A stretch of 64,000 nucleotides of DNA from Fluviicola chungangensis (lineage in GTDB: Bacteria > Bacteroidota > Bacteroidia > Flavobacteriales_D > Crocinitomicaceae). A program made the translations under genes and the position numbers. The DNA is taken from contig NZ_VLPL01000002.1 in NCBI RefSeq assembly GCF_007558725.1, positions 124,001 to 188,000 of the forward strand. Direction: 5' to 3'. The notes below the pieces were generated by a model. The model searched no databases. It had not been told where the DNA came from and worked only from the letters and a program-made list of their open reading frames with translations. Shown one piece after another: positions 1 through 7,994 of the stretch. Each line of letters opens with the position of its first letter. Position 1 is the first letter of the stretch.

Positions 1-596
1 AAATCCGGAATGCGTTGAAGCTGGTGCCTGAAAACTGGACAATCCGGCAGCTGGAAACAAAAGCAATGCTTGCGGTAACCGCAAAAAGTTTGGCGGCAGG
101 AAAAACGGTCGGTTGGTTCCAGGACTGTTGTGAGTTTGGGCCGCGTGCCCTGGGACATCGCTGTATCCTGGCACATCCGGGAATCGAAGGATTGGGGGAT
201 CACATCAACGCAAACATTAAATTCAGGGAAGATTTCCGCCCGTTTGCCCCGGCTGTTCTCCCTGAATTGGCTTCAAAGTATTTTCGTTCGGGAAGGAAAA
301 GTCCGTACATGATTTTGATTGATCACACCAAACCCGAGTACCTGGAAGAGTTGAAAAATGTGACTCACGTAAATGGAACAGCACGTGTACAAACGGTAGA
401 TAAAAATTGGAATCCCCTGTTCTACCGGTTGATCCGGGCTTTCCAGGAAGAAAGCGGCACAGGAGTTTTACTCAATACCAGCTTTAACAAAAAAGGCATG
501 CCGATCGTGGAAACTCCGGAAGAAGCAGTGGCCTTATTCCGGGAATCCGCCTTGGATGTATTGGTTCTGAATGATACGCTGGTCAGTAAGAAGTAG
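1..596 (+). CDS. Carbamoyltransferase, C-terminal part (5'-truncated by window)
   Basis: The reading frame is open from the first bases of the window, so only the last ~198 residues are present. The motif CEFGPRALGHRCIL and the later LLNTSFNKKGMPIVETPEEA stretch are typical of the C-terminal domain of NodU/CmcH/TobZ carbamoyltransferases, which transfer a carbamoyl group from carbamoyl phosphate to hydroxyls of antibiotics, Nod factors or glycans. The N-terminal Kae1-like domain lies upstream and is not visible, so the substrate cannot be judged. In Bacteroidota such genes often sit in surface-polysaccharide clusters, but no glycan genes follow here. The gene ends 3 nt before the convergent DUF2207 gene. 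Family call is firm, substrate unknown. Confidence 0.88.
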   Translation, partial: IRNALKLVPENWTIRQLETKAMLAVTAKSLAAGKTVGWFQDCCEFGPRALGHRCILAHPGIEGLGDHINANIKFREDFRPFAPAVLPELASKYFRSGRKSPYMILIDHTKPEYLEELKNVTHVNGTARVQTVDKNWNPLFYRLIRAFQEESGTGVLLNTSFNKKGMPIVETPEEAVALFRESALDVLVLNDTLVSKK

Positions 597-598
597 TT

Positions 599-2335
599 TT
601 ACCAACCGCCACCTCCGCCACCTCCGCCGCCACCTCCGGAAAATCCACCACCGCCCGAGAAAGATCCTCCGGAAGAAGAGCTCGGTGGTGTAGCAGATGA
701 AGAGATTGCAGAAGAAAAACTGTTCGAATTAAAATGAGAGAATCCGTACATTCCCATTCCGGCATACCAGTAACCGGTCATTCCGTAACCCCTTTGCAAT
801 TCCACCGGATTAAACTGACCTTCCCATTCTTTGGCTAAACCTAAAACAATGGCATAGGGAAGAAGCCGCTCGAATGTTTCGAAATTGAGGTCCGGAGGAT
901 TGTTGAATTGAATGCGTTTTTTATCAGCGTATTGAATGAAGAGTTTCAACCCCAATATGTGATCCATGACTTTCCGGCCCTGCGGTGTCGGTTGCTCCAG
1001 CAAATACCCGAAAAGCAAGTTGATCCCGATGCCAAGTACCGCCATAACTCCAATAAGCACATAAGATCCTCCAAACAGGAATTTCAGACCAAAGGCCAAA
1101 AGAATGAATCCGAATAAATACAGGTATTGGGTTCCGTTAATGTGTGCATTTAGTTTCCGGTATTTCTCCTTATGACTTTCGGCAATGTTTCTTTGCAGGT
1201 CATCCATACCCTTTTTCAAGTGGGCATTGTATGTGTTCTCGTAAAACGTAAAGGAGTCTTTATTTGAGAAAAATGCCTGATACACCTGGTTTTCTGCTGA
1301 GGTTAAATTCTGTTTCGGGTCCTCGGATTTGGTAAACGTATATTGGGGTGAACCTTGCTTGTTTTCTTGTTTGATTTTCATCCAGCCTTTTGTTCCCAAA
1401 GAAGCGATTTGCCCGGTGAATGCAGTAGAAGTAACTACTCCCCGGTTCATAACCGCGTATACATCTGCCGGTGAAAATCCTTCGGGAGCGTCGTATTGCG
1501 GCATAATGGTTCCCGGTTTCGGATCGCGGCCATAACGATGCCATAAAAGCAGGCTGCGCAGTACCATAAAAAACACCATGAATAAGAGTAATACCCACAG
1601 TGCATGGGATTTGACCCAATACAGGAAATTATCCATGGGAGTAGGATATGTCAATTTGTTTTTGTCCCAGGAAGCCGCAAAAGTTAATCCTTCGTTCCAT
1701 AATAGCCCCTTGGTTCTGTAGACCAATTCATTGTCTTTAGTCTGAACCACGGAAAAATTCTTTCCGGCAGCTCCCGCTGTTCCCGTATATGCGGTGAATT
1801 TGTTGAATGCGATTCCGGCAGGCAACTGCACGGTTGCGCGCAAAGAATCGATAGTAAATAACCAGCCGTTCCCGTTGGTGTTCCAGTACAATTCGTCGAC
1901 ATCTTTTAAAAGGCGCAACACGTGATTTACTTCGTAAGTAAATTCATAAGTGTGCTTTCCTATGGATAAGGTGGTTTCTTTGCTTCCGAAATAGGTTCGA
2001 AGGCCATTATCCATGTTTTCTGTGTGATAATCTTCAGTCTCACCGTCGCGTTTCAGAGAGATGAAGTTAAAATCCACATCTGTTCTTCCTCCTTCATAAT
2101 CGTAACTCAAAGGGATATCGCGGTAAATTCCATGATTGATTTGGTCTAAACCGCAGTAAATCGTAATCCGTTCTGTAATACGCATACTGCAATTTTGCTG
2201 CACCTGGTATACGGCATCGAAATAAATGATGCGTTCTCTTTCTTCATTCTGGGCACTTGCCTGAACGCTTAGCACCAGGAGTAAACCTGTAAAGAGGGAT
2301 CGAAGAATCTTAAATGGGGTATTTAGGGATCTCAT
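599..2335 (-). CDS. DUF2207 domain membrane protein with Gly-rich C-terminus
   Basis: A 578-aa protein from the ATG at 2335. The frame is open further upstream to 2512, but that extension lies inside lemA and has no signal peptide, whereas the chosen start gives MRSLNTPFKILRSLFTGLLL, a good Sec signal ending near SVQASAQ. An extracytoplasmic beta-rich DUF2207 domain (about residues 30-240) is followed by a membrane segment (about 250-270), a cytoplasmic region, two more helices near 405-450, and a serine/glycine tail ending in a run of eleven glycines and W, a hallmark of the family. The gene overlaps the lemA stop by 26 nt, and LemA/DUF2207 pairing is common in bacteria. Biochemical function is unknown; roles in envelope stability are only proposed. 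Confidence 0.85.
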   Translation of the reverse strand: MRSLNTPFKILRSLFTGLLLVLSVQASAQNEERERIIYFDAVYQVQQNCSMRITERITIYCGLDQINHGIYRDIPLSYDYEGGRTDVDFNFISLKRDGETEDYHTENMDNGLRTYFGSKETTLSIGKHTYEFTYEVNHVLRLLKDVDELYWNTNGNGWLFTIDSLRATVQLPAGIAFNKFTAYTGTAGAAGKNFSVVQTKDNELVYRTKGLLWNEGLTFAASWDKNKLTYPTPMDNFLYWVKSHALWVLLLFMVFFMVLRSLLLWHRYGRDPKPGTIMPQYDAPEGFSPADVYAVMNRGVVTSTAFTGQIASLGTKGWMKIKQENKQGSPQYTFTKSEDPKQNLTSAENQVYQAFFSNKDSFTFYENTYNAHLKKGMDDLQRNIAESHKEKYRKLNAHINGTQYLYLFGFILLAFGLKFLFGGSYVLIGVMAVLGIGINLLFGYLLEQPTPQGRKVMDHILGLKLFIQYADKKRIQFNNPPDLNFETFERLLPYAIVLGLAKEWEGQFNPVELQRGYGMTGYWYAGMGMYGFSHFNSNSFSSAISSSATPPSSSSGGSFSGGGGFSGGGGGGGGGGGW

Positions 2336-2834
2336 GTTGTTCGGATTTTGCTTGAACGTAATTGCGTTTGGTGTGTTGATTGCTTTTGGCGAACCAACTG
2401 TATGGAATTTTTTCCTGCAGGGAGTTATACGCTTCCACAGTACCGTTGTAAAATTGCCGGGAGTAAAGCAGGTGATTTTGTGTTTCTGTGATCTGAAAAA
2501 GCAGTTTTTCAAAAGTTTGATCGGCTTTCAAATCAGGATAAGCTTCCTTAATCGCGTTGATTTTAGTTAAAATTTGCGGAAACTGATCGTCTTTGTCCCA
2601 AATTCCCGTTCGCTTCTCTGCAAGTTCTTCCAATAAAACAGCTTCGTGTTTGGCATAACCGGCTGCAATCTGAACCAGCTTCGGAATCAATTCATGACGC
2701 TTCAGCAATTGCACATCCATGTCTGCGAAAGCCGCGTCCACCAGGTTCCGGGAGCGGATCAGCTGATTGCGTAGAATCAGGAAAATTAGAAGAACGGCGA
2801 ATAAAAGAGCGCCGCCGGTAAGTAAGAAAATCAT
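2310..2834 (-). CDS. lemA: LemA family protein
   Basis: A 174-aa protein with an N-terminal membrane anchor (about residues 3-21) followed by the helical LemA core. The RNQLIRSRNLVDAAFADMDV and LLKRHELIPKLV segments are diagnostic. LemA proteins are membrane-anchored helical bundles facing outward or toward the cytoplasm depending on species; their role is undefined. Length matches the family (about 180-190 aa). It is the first gene of a two-gene unit with the DUF2207 gene, whose start codon lies inside the 3' end of lemA, which suggests translational coupling. Confidence 0.88.
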   Translation of the reverse strand: MIFLLTGGALLFAVLLIFLILRNQLIRSRNLVDAAFADMDVQLLKRHELIPKLVQIAAGYAKHEAVLLEELAEKRTGIWDKDDQFPQILTKINAIKEAYPDLKADQTFEKLLFQITETQNHLLYSRQFYNGTVEAYNSLQEKIPYSWFAKSNQHTKRNYVQAKSEQHEIPKYPI

Positions 2835-2857
2835 ACCGAAAAGTACTACAAATAATC

Positions 2858-2898
2858 AAAAAGCCCCTTAAAAAATGGATAGACATCTTTTAAGGGGC
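2858..2898 (-). terminator. Rho-independent terminator of the VWA gene
   Basis: Perfect 11-bp stem (2863-2873 with 2888-2898, GCCCCTTAAAA arms) and a 14-nt loop. On the minus strand it is followed by five Ts (2862-2858). It lies 24 nt past the stop of the VWA gene and just before lemA. Confidence 0.85.
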
Positions 2899-2921
2899 AG
2901 TGTGAGATGTGATGTGTGTCC

Positions 2922-5180
2922 TTATGGTTCTGTGCGTAATTGCTCAAAAACACTCACATATTCCTCTAATTTTTCAAACAATCCTTTCAAATCGCCCGGA
3001 ATGGCTTGCGGGAAGAGCTTTTGGATTTGCGTAACCCCTTCTTTGGCGGCTTTTTCGGCTCCCGCTTTATCTCCGGAAGTGAATTTTTCGGCCATTAGTT
3101 TCATGCTTTGGTTTACGATCGCTACAGCCATCATGCGCTTGTGATTCATGTCAAGCGTCATATCCAGCAAACCGGTTGCCGTGCTCCATTCAGGGGACAG
3201 TTCTTTTTCCACCACTTTTTGCTTCTTACTCACCGGATCGGTATAGGTTAAGCGAGCGAGTACTTTTTGTTGCTCGATTGCCGGAGTGGAATGGATGATA
3301 TCCATTTTCACGAGAGCCATTTTTTGTAAACCCGGGAACAAGTGGTCGATGTCAACCGTTACTTTTCCTGCATTTACTTTCGCATTTTGATATCCCAGCA
3401 ATTGGCGGTAAACAATTTGATCATTGAACAGGATTTCGAGTTTGACATCTGTCCCGATCGGATCAATAATCCCATCAAAGGTTTTTAAGAATGCCTGGTT
3501 GTAGTGTGAAGGATCTCCGGCCATCTGCAAAGTTCCGCCTCCGATGGTTGCCAATTGTTCCAACAGGGCCGCATTGTAATCATAGCCAACACCGATTGCC
3601 GAAATTTGCAACCCTTTTGCAGCATAAGTTTTTGCCAGGTTTACAGATAGTTCGGGTTCATCACCGCCATAACCGTCCGAAAGTAAGATCAGGCGATTGA
3701 CCATGTTTGGTTTTTTATTGGCTTCCAACTGCTTGAGTCCCTCTTCGAAACCAATGGAAATAGTGGTTCCTCCCATCGGCTGCAAAGCACGGATAATATC
3801 ACAAATAGCTGTTTTGTTGGTGATGAATTGAGAAGGCAGGGGTTTGTACACCTGATCGTCGAAAGCCACAATGCCGATTCGGTCTTGCGAAGACATCCGG
3901 CCGATCAATTCAATGAGGGTGTTTTTCAACAATTCGAGCCTGTTGTCATTCGACATGGACCCGGAAACATCGATTACAAGCAGGAGGTTCTTTGGAACGA
4001 ATGCTTTTTTGTTTTTGGCGTTCACTTTAAAACCAACTTCCAGGACAGCTTCCTTGGAAGAAGCATTGAATTTATTCCCCCATTTTAGGAACAGGTCGAC
4101 CTCGTTATCACTTGAAGGGTATTGAGCTGTTACAAAATCGTTGACGTCCAAAGCTACCAAATCCTTTACCCGCGGAATGAAGGATTCGATGTTTTCCAGG
4201 CGTGGATCGGGAATGTAATTAATCGTTTTTCCCATAGTGGCAAATCCTTTCATTCTGCTTAAATCCAATACACTTGCATCACGTTGAAAAGTAAAATCAA
4301 CCACGTATTTAGTTTTTAAAGGAAGCATGAATACAACTTTCCCGCTTGCGTCTGTTTTCCCTTTATATTTGATCGAACTGCCGACCGATTTCAAATAAAC
4401 TGGCTCGTTGGCAATTGGATAACCACCTTTGCGAATGGTTAAATCAACAGTCGCATGGGAACTGCTTGGTTTAATTCCGGAGGGAAGGATTTGAACCGTA
4501 TACTTTCCTTCCTTTTTTTCTGTAAATGCCTTTTTTTCATAAGTGAGGAAAGCTGTTCGTGCCATAGATTCATCTCCAAAATCTGCCCAATCCATGGAAT
4601 TGATATCAGCTACGTCAATTTCGTAATCGTTTTTATTCGGAACAAGAAAAATGCATTCTCCGCTGGCATTGGTTGTGCCGGTGAATTGTTCCGCCAATGC
4701 GAAGCAGGTGAGACTTACCGGGACATTTGCCTGCGGTTTGTTTTCCCGGCTGGCCACGACGATTTTTAATGCACAATGTGCGGCGTCCGGACGGGGCATA
4801 GAAGGATATTTTTGAGGTGTTTTTTTAAACACGATGGTGGATCGATCCGGTAAGATGCGGTTTTCGCGTTCCCAAACTTCCAGGTCGTAGGTGATGTGGC
4901 TGCTTGCTGTTCCCTTCCCCCGGGATTCCACCCAAAGGCAATTATTCATCTCACCAATGGACCCGATCCACAATTCGCCATGATCAAAAACCAGGTCCAG
5001 TACTCCGGAAGCATTGGTTTTGTTTTCAATGCGTTCAAAAGTGGTCGATTCAACAAACCGGACAGAAAGGTTTGCGGCAGGTTGGTTTTGATTGGTTACA
5101 ACCTGTAAGTGATAATTGGTCTGGGCGCTGACTACAGGAAGGTAGCAAAGCGTTGCCAGCAGGAGTCGAATTGGTTTCAT
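2922..5180 (-). CDS. Secreted VWA-domain protein with N-terminal Ig-like repeats
   Basis: A 752-aa protein with a Sec signal (MKPIRLLLATLCYLPVVSAQ). Three consecutive ~110-residue modules (about 20-115, 135-230, 245-335) share a pattern of the type 'AN.PV.L..... GKT.ASGKV.F.LP', resembling carboxypeptidase-regulatory/Ig-like folds. They are followed by a von Willebrand factor A domain (about 395-590). The MIDAS motif DVSGSMS starts at D404, with further MIDAS residues in the GGTTIS and LLSDG stretches. A helical C-terminal segment follows. VWA domains bind metal and mediate protein-protein contacts. No T9SS sorting domain and no lipobox are present, so it is probably periplasmic. It is monocistronic, with its own terminator. 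Confidence 0.8.
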   Translation of the reverse strand: MKPIRLLLATLCYLPVVSAQTNYHLQVVTNQNQPAANLSVRFVESTTFERIENKTNASGVLDLVFDHGELWIGSIGEMNNCLWVESRGKGTASSHITYDLEVWERENRILPDRSTIVFKKTPQKYPSMPRPDAAHCALKIVVASRENKPQANVPVSLTCFALAEQFTGTTNASGECIFLVPNKNDYEIDVADINSMDWADFGDESMARTAFLTYEKKAFTEKKEGKYTVQILPSGIKPSSSHATVDLTIRKGGYPIANEPVYLKSVGSSIKYKGKTDASGKVVFMLPLKTKYVVDFTFQRDASVLDLSRMKGFATMGKTINYIPDPRLENIESFIPRVKDLVALDVNDFVTAQYPSSDNEVDLFLKWGNKFNASSKEAVLEVGFKVNAKNKKAFVPKNLLLVIDVSGSMSNDNRLELLKNTLIELIGRMSSQDRIGIVAFDDQVYKPLPSQFITNKTAICDIIRALQPMGGTTISIGFEEGLKQLEANKKPNMVNRLILLSDGYGGDEPELSVNLAKTYAAKGLQISAIGVGYDYNAALLEQLATIGGGTLQMAGDPSHYNQAFLKTFDGIIDPIGTDVKLEILFNDQIVYRQLLGYQNAKVNAGKVTVDIDHLFPGLQKMALVKMDIIHSTPAIEQQKVLARLTYTDPVSKKQKVVEKELSPEWSTATGLLDMTLDMNHKRMMAVAIVNQSMKLMAEKFTSGDKAGAEKAAKEGVTQIQKLFPQAIPGDLKGLFEKLEEYVSVFEQLRTEP

Positions 5181-5325
5181 AAGTTTTGGAAAATGGGTTT
5201 GTCTAAATCAAACTCCGGATTCTCGGATTGGTTACAATTTTGCTTTCCCGAGGCATGTTCGCGATATTAAGAATAACCCTTTGCTGAAAAGGAATTCCGA
5301 AGGATTTATTCTGTAAAATTTGTCG

Positions 5326-5469
5326 TCAGTGAACCGCGCTTTTTGCGTTTGGATTCAAGCCGCATTTCTCGCAGCCCGACTGCTTTTTCCGCTGAGAGGT
5401 CAAGTAGAACCGGCGAATCAAATAGAAAATCGCTGCGGAAACGGTTACGATGACTAAAACGATTTGCAT
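5326..5469 (-). CDS. FeoB-associated Cys-rich membrane protein (47 aa)
   Basis: A small gene whose ATG at 5469 overlaps the feoB stop by one base (TGATG). The product begins MQIVLVIVTVSAAIFYLIRR, a single membrane helix, followed by a basic stretch and a GCEKCGLN cysteine motif, ending at a TGA at 5326-5328. This layout (one helix, then a short Cys-rich tail, directly after feoB) is that of the FeoB-associated Cys-rich proteins (Pfam FeoB_associated). It is thought to assist FeoB in iron(II) transport, perhaps like FeoC, but its mechanism is not established. Only two cysteines are present, fewer than in many homologues. Translational coupling with feoB supports it being real despite its size. 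Confidence 0.8.
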   Translation of the reverse strand: MQIVLVIVTVSAAIFYLIRRFYLTSQRKKQSGCEKCGLNPNAKSAVH

Positions 5470-7412
5470 CAGCTAAATAGATTAAAAGTGATATACGCGC
5501 CAAAATAGGCCAAAACCCCCATATACCCAACTTGGATGATGGGCCATTTCCAGGATTTTGTTTCCCGTTTGACAACCGCAAGGGTAGCCATACATTGCAT
5601 TGCAAAGACATAAAAGACCAATAGCGAGAGTCCGCTGGCTAAAGTATAGGTTGGGGTTCCGTCCGTCCGTTTTTGAGCTTTCAGTTTATCTATCAATTGC
5701 TTGGGATTATCGTCTGCTTCGTGCACGGAATAAATGGTGGCCAGCGATCCGACAAATACTTCGCGGGCAGCAAAAGAGGTGAGTAATGAGATTCCCATTT
5801 TCCAATCATACCCCAAGGGTTCAATGACGGGTTCAATGAATTTTCCGAGGTGTCCCATGTAGGAATGCTCCAGTTTGACGGAAGCTACCTTGCTTTCATA
5901 ATCGGCCATTACTTCTTCGGTTTGAGCACGCGGTGCAGGAACTGTTTTTGCATACTTTTCCATGTCTTTTCCGGGACCAAAGCTTGCCAAAGCCCACAGG
6001 ATAATAGAAATGGCCAAGATGATTTTTCCTGCGTCCAGAACGAAAATTTTCACTTTTTGAAAGACCTCAATCCCCACATTTCCCCAGCGGGGACTTTTAT
6101 ATGGAGGCATTTCCAACAGGAAAACGCTCAATTCCTTCTTTTTGAAAAATTGTTTGATTATCCAGGCAACAAGCAAGGCAGAAACAACGCCAAGCAGATA
6201 CAATCCGAAAAGGACCAATCCCTGGAGATTCAGAAATCCGGCCAGCGTTTTCGAAGGAATGACCAATGCAATTAACAAGGTGTAGACGGGTAAGCGGGCG
6301 GAACAGCTGATCAGGGGTGCGACCAGAATCGTTGTCAGCCGTTCCTGCCAGGAGCTGATCGTTCGGGTAGCCATAATTCCCGGGATTGCACATGCCGCAC
6401 TTGATAACAAAGGGACCACACTTTTCCCGTTGAGTCCGAATGGACGCATCAGTTTGTCCGTAATAAAGACCACGCGTGCCATGTAACCCGTTTCTTCCAG
6501 GATGGCAAGCATGAAAAAGAGCAATGCAATTTGGGGAATGAAGATCAAAACGCCGCCGATTCCGGGAATTACTCCATCAACTATCAGGGAAGTAAACACT
6601 CCTTCCGGCATCATTGTCCCCAACCAGGAGGCTAGCGATGAGGTGCCCAGATCGATCCAATCCATCGGATAGGATGCCAGCGTAAAAACAGTTTGAAAGA
6701 TAGCCAGCAGGATCACCAGGAAAATCAGGTAACCAAAAACCGGGTGGATGAGCCATTTGTCCAGTTTCGTGGAAAAGTCTGCTTCCGATACGTTCTTATT
6801 CACCACCTCTTTTACCAGTTCTTTTATGCGCTTAAAGCGGACGTTGGTATCGGCTATCTGGCCTTGAAAATCATCTTTTGCCTTTAAGGTATCCAGCCTG
6901 GTTTCACGCGGAACACTTTCTTCTGCCATCCATGCTTTCAGCTCCGTAAGACCGGTTCCGATCCGTGCATTGGTGCGAATGATTTTCGCGTCCGGGAATG
7001 CTTCTTGCAAAACAGCGGAGTTGATCTCAAAACCATTTCTCGCTGCAACGTCGGTCATATTCAGGACCAATGCAGTATTGAAACCAAGATCGTATATTTG
7101 AGTAAACAGTAAAAGGTTACGTTCTAAGTTGGTGCTGTCTAACACCACAATGGTTTTTTCTGGAAAATTAGGGTCTTTGGTATTGGAAATGACATTGTAT
7201 ACTACTTCTTCATCCTTGCTTCGCGGATATATACTGTACGTACCGGGGAAATCAATTAATTCCAGCTCCTTTCCGTCAACAGTCAAAAAACCGGAATGCT
7301 TGTCGACGGTTACTCCAGGGAAATTCCCTACATGCTGACGTAACCCCGTCAGTCTGTTAAACAGGGAACTTTTCCCTGTATTGGGATTTCCGAAAAGAGC
7401 GATTTTTTTCAT
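5469..7412 (-). CDS. feoB: Ferrous iron transporter FeoB
   Basis: A 647-aa inner-membrane iron(II) permease. The N-terminal GTPase domain shows G1 GNPNTGKS (residues 8-15), G3 DFPG (54-57) and G4 NMTD (118-121). It is followed by the helical GDI-like segment and then the polytopic channel core with two gate regions: the first around EETGYMARVVF, and the C-terminal half with FAAREVFVGSLATIYSV. Length is at the short end for FeoB (usually 650-770), which is normal for Bacteroidota. The start codon shares one base with the feoA stop (TAATG), so feoA-feoB-Cys-rich protein is a tightly coupled operon. Specificity for Fe2+ is inferred from the family. Confidence 0.95.
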   Translation of the reverse strand: MKKIALFGNPNTGKSSLFNRLTGLRQHVGNFPGVTVDKHSGFLTVDGKELELIDFPGTYSIYPRSKDEEVVYNVISNTKDPNFPEKTIVVLDSTNLERNLLLFTQIYDLGFNTALVLNMTDVAARNGFEINSAVLQEAFPDAKIIRTNARIGTGLTELKAWMAEESVPRETRLDTLKAKDDFQGQIADTNVRFKRIKELVKEVVNKNVSEADFSTKLDKWLIHPVFGYLIFLVILLAIFQTVFTLASYPMDWIDLGTSSLASWLGTMMPEGVFTSLIVDGVIPGIGGVLIFIPQIALLFFMLAILEETGYMARVVFITDKLMRPFGLNGKSVVPLLSSAACAIPGIMATRTISSWQERLTTILVAPLISCSARLPVYTLLIALVIPSKTLAGFLNLQGLVLFGLYLLGVVSALLVAWIIKQFFKKKELSVFLLEMPPYKSPRWGNVGIEVFQKVKIFVLDAGKIILAISIILWALASFGPGKDMEKYAKTVPAPRAQTEEVMADYESKVASVKLEHSYMGHLGKFIEPVIEPLGYDWKMGISLLTSFAAREVFVGSLATIYSVHEADDNPKQLIDKLKAQKRTDGTPTYTLASGLSLLVFYVFAMQCMATLAVVKRETKSWKWPIIQVGYMGVLAYFGAYITFNLFS

Positions 7413-7630
7413 TACTCGACTTCGATCAGGTTGGCTTCAGAAAGACGCATGGATAAAGTGTAACCCGAAATGTCCACAGCGATCGGGTCTCCGAAAGGTG
7501 CTTTGAACAGGACTTCCACTTGTTTCCCGGGATAAAGTCCCATTTCCAGTAACTTGGGTTTGAGCTCACCTTCGGCAATGCCGAGCACCGTCATTTTTTT
7601 ATGCATGGGAATCTGTGCAAGTGTTTTCAT
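7412..7630 (-). CDS. feoA: Ferrous iron transport protein FeoA
   Basis: A 72-aa SH3-like cytoplasmic protein that partners FeoB. The ATG at 7630 is chosen: MKTLAQIPMHKKMTVLGI begins the FeoA fold, while the open frame upstream overlaps xseB and has no FeoA similarity. The conserved LLEMGLYPGKQVEVL and DPIAVDISGYTLSMR segments are clear. Its stop overlaps the feoB start. A -7 promoter element (TAATTTTG) is centred about 36 nt upstream. No Fur box was confidently recognised. Confidence 0.92.
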   Translation of the reverse strand: MKTLAQIPMHKKMTVLGIAEGELKPKLLEMGLYPGKQVEVLFKAPFGDPIAVDISGYTLSMRLSEANLIEVE

Positions 7631-7662
7631 GGAATCGAATGGATGTTGAAAATTTTGTGAAG

Positions 7663-7670
7663 CAAAATTA
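7663..7670 (-). promoter_or_regulatory. Candidate -7 element of feoAB
   Basis: TAATTTTG on the minus strand is an exact match to the Bacteroidota TAnnTTTG element, 32 nt upstream of the feoA ATG. No convincing -33 TTG was found at the usual spacing. Confidence 0.5.
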
Positions 7671-7713
7671 GTAGAAGTAACTGATAGATTCCATACCGTG
7701 TTTGTGGTATATC

Positions 7714-7920
7714 TTACTGGTCGGATTTGAGATCGTTCAGGATCTGCTGCACGTCGTTTTCGGTGGATGTCAGCTTGTTTTTGCACATTTGGATCAAAGC
7801 AGCGGCGCGTTTCACTTTTTCAGAGAGCAGGTCCACGGAAATCTCTCCGGATTCGATGTCCGCAATGATTTGCTGTAATTCTTCGTAAGCTTTTTCGTAT
7901 GTTACTGCTTCTTCTTTCAC
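7714..7920 (-). CDS. xseB: Exodeoxyribonuclease VII small subunit
   Basis: A 68-aa helical hairpin protein. The pattern YEKAYEELQQIIADIESGEI followed by a second helix is diagnostic of XseB, which coats the coiled-coil arm of XseA in the exonuclease VII complex that degrades single-stranded DNA from both ends. The start is a GTG at 7920; no in-frame ATG lies nearby, and a TAAATTTG promoter element ends exactly 4 nt before it, which supports this start. The gene sits between xseA (upstream) and feoA (downstream), same strand, 74 nt after the xseA stop. Confidence 0.9.
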   Translation of the reverse strand: MKEEAVTYEKAYEELQQIIADIESGEISVDLLSEKVKRAAALIQMCKNKLTSTENDVQQILNDLKSDQ

Positions 7921-7924
7921 AATG

Positions 7925-7932
7925 CAAATTTA
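7925..7932 (-). promoter_or_regulatory. -7 promoter element abutting xseB
   Basis: TAAATTTG on the minus strand matches TAnnTTTG exactly, with only 4 nt between it and the GTG start of xseB. If used, the transcript would begin at or near the start codon. A TGACGT-N14-ACGTCA inverted repeat (7958-7983) lies 25 nt further upstream. Confidence 0.5.
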
Positions 7933-7994
7933 CGGAAAAAAAGGAATTTGGGTACCGTGACGTAATATTGCGTTATAACGTCAAATTTAAGGGG

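Noticed and set aside
2336-2512. N-terminal extension of the DUF2207 protein
   Set aside because: It lies inside lemA and would place the signal peptide about 60 residues from the N-terminus.
5306-5611. 101-aa minus-strand frame at the feoB 3' end
   Set aside because: It overlaps feoB in another frame; the real small gene here is the 47-aa Cys-rich protein at 5326-5469 in a different frame.
7631-7786. Long form of FeoA
   Set aside because: The extra 52 residues overlap xseB antisense-free coding DNA in another frame and lack FeoA similarity.
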